From: Daucus carota subsp. sativus
Lineage: Eukaryota > Streptophyta > Magnoliopsida > Apiales > Apiaceae
Direction of reading: 5' to 3'
Length of the DNA: 64,000 nucleotides
NCBI RefSeq assembly: GCF_001625215.2
Contig: NC_030388.2
Span: forward strand, 23,114,558-23,178,557
The notes under the pieces were generated by a model. That model worked only from the letters and a program-made list of their open reading frames with translations, was not told the DNA's origin and ran no database searches. The position numbers and the translations under genes are program-made. Shown piece by piece: positions 34,935 to 46,208 of this stretch; within the stretch, counting starts at the first letter, position 1, and each line of letters starts with the position of its first letter.

Positions 34935-37629
34935 ATGGGGTTCATCAGCCACACACCGATCACAAGTTTGAATTCTTCTACCATAAAATGGACTATAAAG
35001 GCAAGAGCGCAAGCTGTTTGGAAAGGAATCACTAGAGAAACTAAAGAATTCAGAGGCTTAAACATTTTGTTGGTTGATGACTCTGTAAGTGCATTAATTT
35101 CTTCAAAAGTTCTTTACATCTTAGTCGTACATGAACTACTATCCACAGATATATACATGATTTGTAATTTTTACCTCCAGCGTACCCGTATTCATGCGTT
35201 TATTGCCGCCAAGTTGGCACCACTTTTTGAAAAGGAAATCGTCGAAGGAGAAATCTATCAGCTAACAAATTTCATAGTTCAAGATTATACCGGAATGGAA
35301 TTTAACAGATGCGTTCGTTTTGATAAACATATCTTCTTCTCTCATTACACAAAAATGGAACAATGCGCATCAACAACTTTAACTATACCAAATCCGGTCG
35401 TGGATCTCTTCTCTTTGAAAGATCTTCAAACAATGGAAGAAGATAAGCGTTTCCTTTGTGGTACTTTCTGCAAAACTGAAACTCTTTAACTCAATGCATG
35501 GTAAACTGTAGACCTGTTTTAGGTCACACAAATATGATAACTCATTTTAAATATATAAAAATAATGAAGATGTCTGCGGAGTTCTTAAAGATCCTCAGGA
35601 TTTTAGAGACTACATGAATGATAGCGACGAGGCAAAACAACAGAAGAAATTTACGTTAACAGATGGAAGGTCTGGCTATTACTGCATGCAAAATTTGTTA
35701 GCTTTCATGTTTATATATGTTCCAATAACATTATGATGAATTCTAAACAATTTTTATCCATGTCACAGCACGGACGTAGGCGTTACACTATTTGATGATC
35801 TGGCTAAGATGTTTGAAGAAGCCATCAAGAATATAACTACTGGAAATATTGTGGTGATTCTCAGTAGTGCAAAGATTGGGAAGTTTCAAGGTAACATTTT
35901 CCCTAACAGACTGCGTACATTAAGGATATTTATTCAGCGTAGAACACTATTACAAAATTATTCACTAATTGTTTTGGATTGTTAGAAGCAAAACCTGATC
36001 AATATATTATCTGTTATTTAGGTGATGTTAACCTAACAAATTATCCAGCAACAAGATTTTATATTAATGCTGATCACCCAGCAGTGAAGAGATTGCAAAC
36101 AAGGTTTTGAACATGCTTCTCAACAATGCCATTCGAATTCAAATCCTTAACAATTTATTATGTTTTGAATATTTTCTTTACGACATATTTTTTCCACAAC
36201 ATACAACTAACAGGTCCAAAGATAAGACTTTTTTGGTAGAAAAGGAAGTCACACTCACTCAGTTAGAAAAAGTTGTTATCGAAGATATGTCGATTGCCGC
36301 TATAAAAAAAATGAACAAAGAGGTACAACATATTTCCAAAATTTTACGTGTGCTCAGCTAATGTTCATATAATGTTATTATACTATTGATTGTGGACATG
36401 CAGGCCAAGGTTAATTGCAAAGTTACTGTTAAAAAAATTGAAGAGCATTTAAATTGGTTCTTCTACATCTGCATAAAATGCAACTTAGAGCTCGAACTCA
36501 TTGATGGAAGATACAAATGCAGTGGATGCAGTCGTTTCTTTCCTTGGCCACAAAAAAGGTATTTTTTAATTTAAACATTTAATTCAATATTTAGTTTTTA
36601 TGATACAAACTACAATTTGACGTGTCCATTATTACAGATTTAGAGTCTTTGCCCTTTGCTGTGATAAAACTGGTGTCTTGCCTTTAATGCTAGCTGATCG
36701 CGAGATAAGACGTCTAACGGGGAAGATGGTTTTCGACGTAGAGTTGGATCTAACTGAGGTTTGACTAATTTCCTAATAATTATAAATTTAAATTGCTGCT
36801 TGCTTGATTATTTTTCATTAATATCTTTGAGGTCGGGAAAAAATTTAGGAGCCAGGCGGGAATTTCCCGCTTATACTAAAAAATATGCTGAACAAGGAAT
36901 ACAATTTGACATTATCAATTAATCAAGATAATATATCCAAAATGAGTGAAGTTTATGAAGTCTGTGACATACTAATGGATGCTCAAGATAATGTTGGAAA
37001 TATCAAACATATGGAGCAAATGTCCGAAGAGGCGGAGGATGACCAAAATTTACAGGTAAATATTATCCCATTATTATTTTCTAAGTAGTAAACAGTAATT
37101 ACACATTATGATTTCTCAAAATAACGTTGTTGTTGGATACAATGGCAGGACATGGATGCTGAAACAGAAGGCTCGCATAATGTTTCGAAGCAACAAAAAA
37201 ATTCAGCCAAAACAGACAGACAGAAGAATGACAACGCAGGCGTGATTTCATCACAGAAATCTTCATTCAACCGAGAAAAAGCTATCAAGATTAAGAAGGT
37301 TGTGTGGAATTTTAGGCGGTTGCTCTATATATTAATTGTTCACAGTTTAACAGGTTTACATAACATTTGCACAGGAAAAGAATCCGATCAAGGAAAAAAA
37401 GACAGTTCGTGCAAGGGAGCAGTCAAAGTTGGCACCCAAAAAAAAAGGAAGGAAGCTAATCGAAGTCATAAGCGAGAGTGAGGATGAAGACATGACATTA
37501 AACAGCTACCAACTAAAGAACAAAAAACAGGTAAACTATTAATCATACCTTAAATCTTACATAATCCATTTATCGAACATGAAAACTTCAGCTTAATTTA
37601 TTAAACAGGGGAGCAAAGGCAGTCAGTAA
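34935..37629 (+). CDS. RPA1-like protein, long form with zinc-binding C-terminal domain, copy 3
   Basis: Twelve exons: 34935-35084, 35181-35460, 35570-35669, 35769-35890, 36022-36103, 36214-36322, 36404-36558, 36638-36758, 36849-37055, 37149-37298, 37375-37530, 37609-37629; 550 aa, no stops or frameshifts. Two N-terminal OB folds (GLNILLVDDS, EGEIYQLTNFIVQDY; then DVCGVLKD, VVILSSAKIGKF, ATRFYINAD) precede an RPA1 C-terminal OB fold with a CxxC...CxxC zinc site (CIKCNLELEL...KCSGCSRFF) and VFALCCDKTG, LMLADREIRRL. The acidic, Lys-rich tail (SESEDED, PKKKGRK) could hold a nuclear signal. Full RPA1 minus the N-terminal protein-interaction domain. Likely binds single-stranded DNA; a trimer with RPA2/RPA3 is possible. 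Confidence 0.88.
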
Positions 37630-38025
37630 TACTGAGGACTAAGGACGAAAATTGGCGTCTATTCTATTGTATCGTGCTCTGGAAAACCTAAGAAAATAGC
37701 TCTTTGACAGATAGTGCCTTCACAAGTTTTCATGCTCTTCTCTATCAAACTTTTGCTACTGTCAGATTAGCTTTAAATTTTGTACTTAACAATTTCAGTA
37801 CTACGTCTGCAATGTATTTTTCCAGGACCTTTGTCCATCGGTTAATATTATGGACTGTAATATAACCTTAAAACTTTTCCAAAAATCTATCAAGATCTAA
37901 CAGCATCACATCAACATAAATAATTGATTCACCAACTAAACCGTCCACCATTATTACCACCTCCAATATAGATTGGTAAAAAACATTTTACAAAAACCAG
38001 GTTGTGGAAAACATATTCCAGAGAA
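37630..38025. other. Spacer between two tandem RPA-like genes
   Basis: 396 bp, AT-rich, serving as 3' flank of one RPA gene and promoter of the next. Nothing else seen. Confidence 0.4.
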
Positions 38026-40181
38026 ATGTCTTTATCAGATTTTAACTGTTTGTCCGACCTCACTGCCGGATCTTTCAACTGGAAAATTAAGGTTCGAATC
38101 ATAAGAAACTGGAAGGGGATTTCAACGTCGGGTGATAGTTGGAAAGGAATAAACCTTCTTTTTCTTGATGATAAGGTTTGAAATATATTTTTTCCTATCA
38201 TAAATATTTTCTATTATATCATTCTGTGCCAAATACAAATCATAAAAACATATGTTATATTATGCAATTTTTTCATACAGAATTTTAGGATGCATGCTTT
38301 TGTGCCCGGAAAGGTTTTTGAAGAGCAGGAAACAAAGCTCAAAGATGGAAATATATGCATCATTTCAAACTTTACCATAAAAGAATACGATTCCTCTGAA
38401 AAGTTTAGATGTGTTAACCATGATAAACAAATTATCCTAACCAACTTCACTCAGATTGAAAAAGTAGACCTTGAAGATGGATTGATCCAGAGAAACATGT
38501 TTGATTTCTACGATCTTATCCAGTTAGAAAACATTGCAGACCAGAACCTCTATCTTACAGGTGATAATACTATTCTGTGACATATCTTATTTCCTACAAA
38601 GTTAATTTCAAACATAAAATACTAAATTCTTTATTCTATTGCATCTCTAGATGTTGTTGGTATCATAGAAAGAGACACACCCATAGGTGATTTGGTAAAT
38701 CGCTTTGGAAAAAAGCAAAAACAAGTAAAGTTCAACATTGTCGATGGCAGGTAATGATTCGGCCGTAAGGTAGATTATTATACCACACATAATCATAGAA
38801 ATATAATTTGACAAAATATCTCCTATTTTGAAGAACATCTGTAAATGTTTGTTTTTGGGATGCTATGGCTGAGAAATTCAACGAGGCAATCCAATGTGTT
38901 GAAGAGTATCCAACTATAATCATCATAGCAAGTGCAAAAATAACCTCATGGCAACCACCAAGGCAGAATTCAAAGCAATATGAAGTGGCAAATGTGACAG
39001 CAACAAAATTCTACATCAATTATGAGGATGAGAGCGTGGCGGTTTTAAGGAAAATGTAAGTTCATTACATATACTCCAACCTATTTGAAATATATATCTA
39101 AAAAATTCAATTATGCCGAGCATTTTTTTAAACAGGTATGCACAGGGGAAGTTTTCCAAATACAATTTCGTGAATCACGTTAAGCAAAAAGATGAAACAC
39201 TTACATTGGCTGATGTGAAGAAACTACCAATAAATTATGCTGAGGTAAAAAGCATACTATTATGTTCATAATCCTTCAGGTTATAATTCTATAACATTTA
39301 ACAAAAATGTCGTTTTCCAGAAAGAGATTATCTGCAAAGTTAAAATAAAAAAAGTCTTGGAGACGGGAGTATGGTTCCGCTACCACTGCACTTCATGCTA
39401 CAAAATCATTGAGATGAAGAATGGAACTCTAAAGTGTTATAGATGCTCTGATAGAAATGTGCCAGAACCAGATTTAAGGTATACAATTACTACATAGCTC
39501 ATAACGTTATATTACGTTTTATACTTTAATATGTCATATATAAACTTCTACTGTCATACAAACTTAATAATGAAAACTATTAAAAAAACAGGTGGGAAAT
39601 ACATGTTCAGGCAGAGGACAAGACTGGAGAGATTGATATACTTCTTCTTGATCGTGAAATCAGGACTATATTCAATTTGGCTGTGATTGACTTCGATGAG
39701 GAAGTGAGTGACAGTTAGATTTTATTTCCTATTCAAAACTATTGTTTTATCTGTTTTATACAACATCCATGGTTGCTCTAAAAATAGGTAATACAAAACA
39801 CGAAAGTACCGCAAATTATAAAGGCCTTGGAAAACCAGCATTTCGCAGTTAAACTGGAGATTAAAGACTCTAATATTTTAAAACAGCTTGGTACATACTA
39901 CGCTACTGGCATTTATGCATGTCCAACAAACGACACTATAGCTGAAGAAGAACTCCTTACTCCCCAATCAACATTCCCAACGACAGTCACTCAGGTAATA
40001 AATAGGAAATGATTACAACATAATTATTTCTCTAAGGCTAATGAAGATATTTATTTATTTCCCACAGGATTCAGGTCCAAGCTATCATATCGAAGATTTC
40101 TCCGATCCAAACATCAAAAGCCCAGAGGTTGATAAGAGGCCAAAAAGAAAGAAAAAGCTCACCAAAAAATATTGCGAGTAG
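38026..40181 (+). CDS. RPA1-like protein, long form with zinc-binding C-terminal domain, copy 4
   Basis: Nine exons: 38026-38175, 38281-38560, 38651-38750, 38834-39055, 39136-39244, 39321-39478, 39592-39703, 39788-39994, 40068-40181; 483 aa, intact. OB folds 1 and 2: IKVRIIRNWKG, GINLLFLDDK, DGNICIISNFTIKEY; DVVGIIERD, TIIIIASAKITSW, ATKFYINYEDE. C-terminal zinc OB fold: YHCTSCYKIIEM and LKCYRCSD, EIHVQAEDKTGEIDILLLDREIR. Exons of 150, 280, 100, 109 and 207 bp are the same length as in copy 3; one intron (after KFQ in copy 3) is missing here. Ends in a basic tail (KRPKRKKK). Role as for copy 3. Confidence 0.88.
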
Positions 40182-40537
40182 ATATATGAGACTATTAATC
40201 ATCTAAAGAGCACATCAAGTTTGAGTCTGTAAGTTTGAAGATATTCATTCCTATCTTATAAGATTATTGATTTACCATGATGTACTAAGATTCAGCAGCA
40301 AAGTCTTACCATATTTACATAATTGTTTTGATTAATACTTCAGGAAATTATAGACAATTCAACACAAACAGAGCAAATTAATTTTCCCAGAAAAACATCT
40401 AATAAAGATTGTTAAATGCACACGGTTTACCTAGCTATAATTCGTCATCAGAGCATAACCAATCAAAAATAACATCAGACACAAACTAACATATCTTCTA
40501 ATCATCACACCACAAAGATTTTAATACAACATCACCT
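40182..40537. other. Spacer between convergent RPA and B3 genes
   Basis: AT-rich 3' flanks. Nothing else seen. Confidence 0.4.
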
Positions 40538-41900
40538 TCAAACATGATGCCTATATACCTCACAATTAAATTTAAAATTCGAACCTGCCCTCCTGAAAAC
40601 ACAGATATCGCCAGGCAGCAATCGCAGAGATTTCCACAGCAAAGTCCACCCAGTATGGAGTTCAACCCTGTTAGGTCTCTTCTTCAACAGCACGTTCCAA
40701 GAATCATTACCATGCTTTATTTTAATAAATCCATTACAATCAATCTTGGACAAAAGGGACTTGAACTTTGCAGGAATTGTCTGAATATTATTGTTCAATT
40801 AACCCGTATCAGTAACAAAACCAAAATCTAACCAAATACTCAGAAGTTCAATAACAAAACTTACCACCCCAAAATCATACTCTAGAAGATGAGATGGCTT
40901 CAGTTCAACTTCAAAGAAATCACCAGAATCACCTAAATATTGAAATTAACAAGAACAATAAGATAGTATAAAAAACAATGTAACACTAATAGAGAAACAG
41001 TTTCAATTCAATCCTTACTGTTCACATTCTTTGGCATACAGTCTTTTCCAAAAGCATTCACAACAAACAAATCAACTCCAAGGTATGTGAAAACCAGGGG
41101 CTCAAAAAATGACAAGTTATAGAACTTATAAACTGGTTGCAGACCAGTTATGGTGCCATCCCCTTTATCATAAATCCCCCCTAAGAAACTGCCGTCGCTG
41201 ACTTGGAATCTTATTTCACGAGGAATTTGAGATCCATACTTGGAAATAAATTCCTCAGACAATCTCTGAATTGGGATTTTAACTGTTTAGAACCTCTCCG
41301 AAAATAACAAAAGGAAAAATATCTTCACATAAGTTAAAAATTATAAACAGTTTACCAAAGGTTCCCACTTGCTTGACAAATTTGGGTAGATTCTAATAAA
41401 CATGCACTGAAAGGGAGAAGCAATTCCTGAAAACATAAATATATTCAGTACATTATACACACTTAGGACAAATTAAACAAGTTGTAACCACATACCGGAT
41501 ATCCCATGCAAATCATATTTTACATCTAACAGAAACACTTCAAAATTAGGCCCTCCAAGGTACTTGAAATAAAAAAACTGACATTCTTTAGGGAGCAACT
41601 TTGACAAAAGAGCATGCATGTCAAAGAAACAGCCATCTTCGGCTGAGAACTTGATTGAAAACCTTTGCTCATCCATTGTCTTAATATTTACAATCTCAGG
41701 CAACAAACCCCCAAACCGATCAACAAATCCTCGGGGAAGAAACTGAAAACAAACGATGCATTGGTCTTACTAAAAAACGTAGAGAAAGTAATACAAGTGA
41801 GAAAAACATGAGCCAATACCAATTTCTGTGGGAGACTGCCTTTCGGGAAAAATATCAAAGCTTTCAAGAAATCCACAGGATACCTCATTTCAGGTTCCAT
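40538..41900 (-). CDS. Three-module B3-domain protein, copy 4 (intact)
   Basis: Exons (minus): 41900-41820 (81), 41742-41496 (247), 41426-41356 (71), 41265-41019 (247), 40932-40865 (68), 40780-40538 (243); 318 aa, no lesions. The last exon is a B3 domain: IPAKFKSLL, WNVLLKKRPNRVELHTGWTLLWKSLRLLPGDICVFRR, FNCEVY. Exon pairs 2-3 and 4-5 have matching lengths and phases (0 to 1, then 1 to 0) and related content (FLPRGFVDRFGGLLPEI / LSEEFISKYGSQIPREI; FFYFKYLGGPNFEVF / LVFTYLGVDLFVV). The gene therefore arose by duplication of a two-exon B3 module. Plant REM-type B3 proteins bind DNA in the nucleus. Convergent with the RPA gene at 38026-40181. Best reference for the broken copies at 20.7, 26 and 28.2 kb. 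Confidence 0.78.
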
Positions 41901-42251
41901 ACCTAAAATCCAAAAAAAAACAAATTACAGGACAACCAGTTGCTTTCAGAAAACAGATTGGAAAACAGTACTTTATTCAACAACATACAAACCCTGAGAT
42001 TTCTGAAAATAGGTAAAATGAGATTGTTCGGAGAGGAACTTTTACCTAAGTCTGAAGAGAGTATACTCAATCTGGAACAATTGCTTCTGATTTACAACAT
42101 TAACTGCTGCCAGTTATGGCCCAACAAAGCTGTAAGATTAATCACTCCACTGCGTTACGGCTTCCAAGAATAGTGTTGTAATAAAAGTCAAACTTATTCA
42201 ACATCAAAACTTTACGCAGATATTTGTAATAACTCTGTTTTATTTTAGAGT

Positions 42252-42412
42252 AGTGCTAAGTGCACATAATTGTGTACAAAAAATAGGTATGTGGCAAGTG
42301 ATGTGGTGGGTTTTAATTGGACTGGTTAGTTTAAATGCAGGGGAGGCGTCCAATTAAAATCCGCCATGTGTTATGTACATGTTTTTCTACATAATTATGT
42401 GCACCAAGTATT
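42252..42412. mobile_element. Small palindromic MITE
   Basis: The ends are inverted copies: agtgctaagtgcacataatt at the left and aattatgtgcaccaagtatt at the right, with tgtacaaaaa/tttttctaca inside. About 160 bp. Target duplication unclear. Confidence 0.7.
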
Positions 42413-42676
42413 TTCCTTTATTTTATTCATTTCATACATTCCATAAATCATAATCATATGTTTGAGATGAGCTTAAAAACAAAATAGCGACGGAATTTAA
42501 TACTTTGGTTTCAGCTTCTATTTCATTATTCATTTAGGTTTTATAAATTAACTTCTCAAGCTGTATTTTGCTAAAAGAAAAAAAAAATTCATCTTTTCCC
42601 AGAATTTATAAAATTTAATATTAAAAAAAATTTATTTACAAATATAAATAGTCTGTTAAAACAATGCCAACATTAT

Positions 42677-43051
42677 GGGGGCCGTTTGATTTAACTTAAA
42701 AGAATTTACTTATTGCTTTTAAGTGATTTCTTGATTAAAAGTGATAAGTAATTTTGTACTTATTAGCAATTTAAGTGTTTGGATAAATTCATTAACATTC
42801 ACGACTTATTAGGTATAAAAATTGCTAAAATATTATAAAATATCTTTTACAATTTTCATACAAATCATTGTGAACTTAATTTTCAAAAAAAAACACATAA
42901 GTCAAAAAAAAAGCTAGCATTTCCAACTTCCAAAAATCCAGCTTACAAATCGACAGAACTGATTATAATTTCTTTAACAAAACACTACGAAATAAGTAGA
43001 AGTTGAATTGTAAGATAGAAGCTGGGCTTAAAAGCCCAGCCAAACACCACC
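42677..43051. mobile_element. Foldback MITE, second member of the GGCCGTTTGG family
   Basis: Begins gggggccgtttga and ends agcccagccaaacaccacc; the last 20 bases read back as ggtggtgtttggctgggctt. The interior is AT-rich. Same family as 32185-32432. Confidence 0.65.
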
Positions 43052-43208
43052 TATATTAGCATTCACTTTTGCATACTGTAACAAAATTTAAAGAAACTTT
43101 ACGTCCCTTAACATGTAATATAAGTAGTTCTACTAATCGCAAAATTTATTTTATTTCTAATATCATTTAAATATATAAGTTTTTGCCAAAAAAATATAAT
43201 AAATTAAA

Positions 43209-43235
43209 GCCCGCGGTAGCGGGCACAATCCTAGT
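43209..43235 (+). mobile_element. Helitron 3' terminus
   Basis: GCCCGC-GGTA-GCGGGC (43209-43224) forms a 6-bp GC stem with a 4-base loop in otherwise AT-rich DNA. Six bases (ACAATC) separate it from CTAG (43231-43234, fitting CTRR), followed by T (43235). This is the textbook Helitron end: subterminal hairpin, CTRR, insertion before T. Confidence 0.85.
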
Positions 43236-43713
43236 TTTATATAATTATTCTTTCAAAATATTAAAAATAAAAATTTAGAATCAATTTTAATTTTATATAA
43301 TCGTTAAAATATTTTGTTCAATTTTTTTTCCTATATTTTAATACATGTGTCTAAAAATTAGACATTAGTTAAAATGAATATACAAAGTATTATGTCACTT
43401 CATTTCAAATAAATGTTTATTTTAAATTTTATGACATATTTTAAAGTATATGAAAAATGACATTGAATTATACTTAAACAAAAATAAAATTGAAAAATGA
43501 CATAATGTATCATTTTCAAGCATTGATATTGATTATTTTATGTGTCGTCCAATTAAAAGTAGTTATCATTCCCATATTTTATAAAAGCAAATTGCCAAAC
43601 GTTAAAATATGACATAAAATAATATGGCATAAAATCGTGTCGTCTCCTGCAGGCTACACTTACTATTTGTACAAATTTAAGTAGAGACGACTCACCATCC
43701 TAGCAGCTCTCAG
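43236..43713. other. Spacer between the Helitron end and the kinase pseudogene
   Basis: AT-rich, no gene seen. It marks the return to the receptor-kinase cluster. Confidence 0.4.
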
Positions 43714-45553
43714 TTCGATTCAGAAATATCGTCAAGCTTGCTGCTTTTTTGCTATGATGTTATTTACTTCTTTTTCAATATTTTGGCTTCTCATTTCCGA
43801 CCCCGTTCAAGCTGATCGAAAACCCATGCTGGAAAATATGCGCTGCTTTTTTCTACACCTACTGAAGTGCGATCCTTTGTTCCAACCACTTCCAGCAACA
43901 ACATTCCATAGCTATAAACATCTGATTTCGTTGACACTTTTCCGAAATTTCTGGAAAATACTTCTGGTGCAATATAACCTATTGTCCCTCTTGCCATAGT
44001 CATGGAGACCATACTTTGTTCTTACACAACTTTGCTAAACCAAAATCTGAGATTTTGGGATTGAAATTTTGGTCCAACAATATGTTGTGAGGTTTAATAT
44101 CGAAGTGGAGGATTCGCTGGGCACAACCTTGGTGAAGATAAGAGCAATTTTTAGCATCTTTTCCCATCCAAGGAATCCTTCGTTCCTATTTTTCTTAAAG
44201 ACAAAGTTTTCAAGTGAGTTGTTTGGTTGAAACTCATAAACGAGAGCTCTTCTACAGCCATCAGCGCAGTATCCAACCAGACGAACCATATTGACGTGGT
44301 GGACTAGGCCGATTGTACTAACTTCATTTATAAAATCCTCTCCACTTCCTCTGGCACCAAGCTTATCATGTAGGATTTTAACAGCAACAACAACATCATT
44401 TGAAAGTTGTCCCTTCCCTTGAACACCGATCTATAGCCGCCTTCCCCTAATTTGACTTAAAGTCGTTGGTGATCTTTCTAATATCAGCATAAGTGTATCG
44501 TGAGGGCTTAAGTGCTCTGTAATCCCCCAAAAAGGTTTCGACCTTCCACTAGCATCTTTTCTTTTGTTTATAGGACTTTATAGCATAACACAATGCTACA
44601 ATCATAAGGAATCCAAAAATGATAGCTCCAACTTTACCTACAATATTAAGAAGATATGTTAGGTTAAGCGACCAGTTCTCACATCCAGGAGTATATGCCA
44701 AGAGACCCGGTCTTGGTTTAAGTTTTAGGACAGTTTACTAGGATCATATAAGGATCATTAGGACAGTTTGCTCTTATATCACTACCGAAGGCATGCATAT
44801 ATTTTTGGATCTGTTTCTCCATATACTTATCACAACTATGCGATGATTTACAATTATAATGTCTTCCTTTAGTATTTTGTGTCTGAACTAATGTACTATA
44901 GTGCGGAGTCAGTTATCATAACTATGTGATGATTTACAATTAAAATGTTTTTATTTAGCATTTTCTAGTCTCATCTAATGCAACTATAGTGCGGAGTAAG
45001 TGTAATTGTGAGTTTAGCAGGGATGAGGATTCACCTGTTATAAGAAGTATATGTGATGAACCTGCAAGAGAAGAAAGACAAAAGTTACTATAACACAGTC
45101 GATTAGTTCTGTAATTCACTCTCTCTTTCTCTGCTATAGTTCTATGATCTCAAAGTATTCAGTCTTCCTAGATATATGGTTGTAATAAGCATAGAAATAT
45201 TTAAAAATTCAAATGCATACCTTTGGGCTCTGTGAAAATCTTGCGTTTTTTTTTTCTGAATTTGCAATACTGTCCTTTGACTTCGCAATCACCACAATCA
45301 GGTCCGGACCAAGTCAGCCCTCCCACCGTGTAGGGGACATGAAGGGGACATGAGAAATGTTGTACAACTTGGTGCGAGATGTTAGAGGCACTTCAACAGT
45401 GTCCAGGAGAGAACAGATGGCATAGATTTGATGATCATGGCTTCTCAGAGAAGTGACAGTACTTATGATACCGAGAAGGGGTAGATTTATAGTCTGGGCA
45501 TATCTACTTAAATCACTTGTTGACGAACAATTGTAAAATGTATAGTCATTGCA
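43714..45553 (-). pseudogene. LRK10-like receptor kinase pseudogene fused to a MED14 fragment
   Basis: Closest in type to the intact gene at 54614-57036. Kinase blocks are readable on the minus strand ([54 protein letters not shown]) but broken by several deletions (near 44020 and 44140, and about 130 bp missing before the C-terminus at 43740). The ectodomain is present only from about 45553 to 45230 (NDYTFYNCSSTSD through CEVKGQYCKF). Upstream of that the sequence switches abruptly to a MED14-like fragment, so signal peptide and the first half of the ectodomain are gone. Non-functional. Confidence 0.85.
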
Positions 45554-46110
45554 GCCACGGAGTATCTTACCCCACAGAAGACCGCAAGGCTGGCTGCTCC
45601 TGATGAAGATTTAATAGTGCACCTTGATTGTCCTTCAGAATAGACCCCAAGATCTCTTTGAATAGATCTGGTAATTGAGCAAATAGCCACAATACTCCCA
45701 GGTATACCTCTAAGAAGTTTCTTTAAAGTAACAAGAGGAACCCATCCGCCACCATAACCCCTATCATCCCCAAGTCCAATAATAGCTGTAGTTCACCTCT
45801 AACATGAGCCTGGTGGTCTGCGCAGAGGCAACCCTGGACTAATTACAGACAAAGTTGAGGACGCTGAAAGAGAATTTCCTACACGACTAAGGCTATTAAC
45901 ATGGTTGCCTAAACGGAAAATTCCAGCAGAAGCAGGAATACCAACTCTGTTTGCGGACAGTTGTGTACCTGGACCTGCATTGCTCGGAATTCCCAGACCA
46001 ACAACACCTGTAAAATTAGGGTCTAAGCCATTCAGTTGTTGAGCAACATGCTCTAGAATGAAGGGGCGAATTGTGGACATGGTGATGGTAACGATCCTCC
46101 AGCTAGGCAA
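45554..46110 (-). pseudogene. Fragment of a Mediator subunit 14 (MED14/SWP) gene
   Basis: The minus-strand translation, with small frameshifts, gives RGEL, GGGWVPL, then YLGVLWLFAQLPDLFKEILG, SILKDNQGALLNL and QEQPALR. I recognise this as the conserved middle of plant MED14 (STRUWWELPETER), part of the Mediator transcription complex. A Ser/Gly/Pro-rich stretch (NGLDPNFTGVVGLG..., PLRRPPG) precedes it. The fragment ends at 45554, where receptor-kinase ectodomain sequence begins. Stops and frameshifts make it non-coding. The identification is from memory of the family and could be checked by BLASTX. Confidence 0.65.
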
Positions 46111-46208
46111 TTTTAAAGAGAGTGACATATGTGATATGTACAAGTTTCTTGTTAAAAAATATTTAGAAGGAACATGTTGTAAAGAGAAGCATTCACACAG
46201 TAGAATGT

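Larger units (their letters stand above)
10795..43234 (+). mobile_element. Candidate giant Helitron (about 32.4 kb) with Rep/helicase and multi-gene cargo
   Basis: The right end is a canonical Helitron 3' terminus (hairpin at 43209-43224, CTAG at 43231-43234, then T). The left end is placed at A|TCTATAAATAGATAG (10795), which begins TC after an A, about 400 bp before the Rep/helicase start. Inside lie one Rep/helicase gene, four RPA1-like genes, four B3 genes, two F-box-like genes and one coiled-coil gene. Outside on both sides is the receptor-kinase cluster. No second hairpin-CTRR-T end was noticed between 17.9 and 43.2 kb. The extent is inference: the 5' end is weakly defined, and the 3' terminus could belong to a smaller Helitron. 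Confidence 0.5.

Noticed and set aside
36846-36876. GCGGGAA/TTCCCGC hairpin followed by CTAA, as a possible second Helitron 3' end
   Set aside because: It lies inside an exon of RPA copy 3 whose reading frame and splice sites fit across it, and the base after CTAA is A rather than T.
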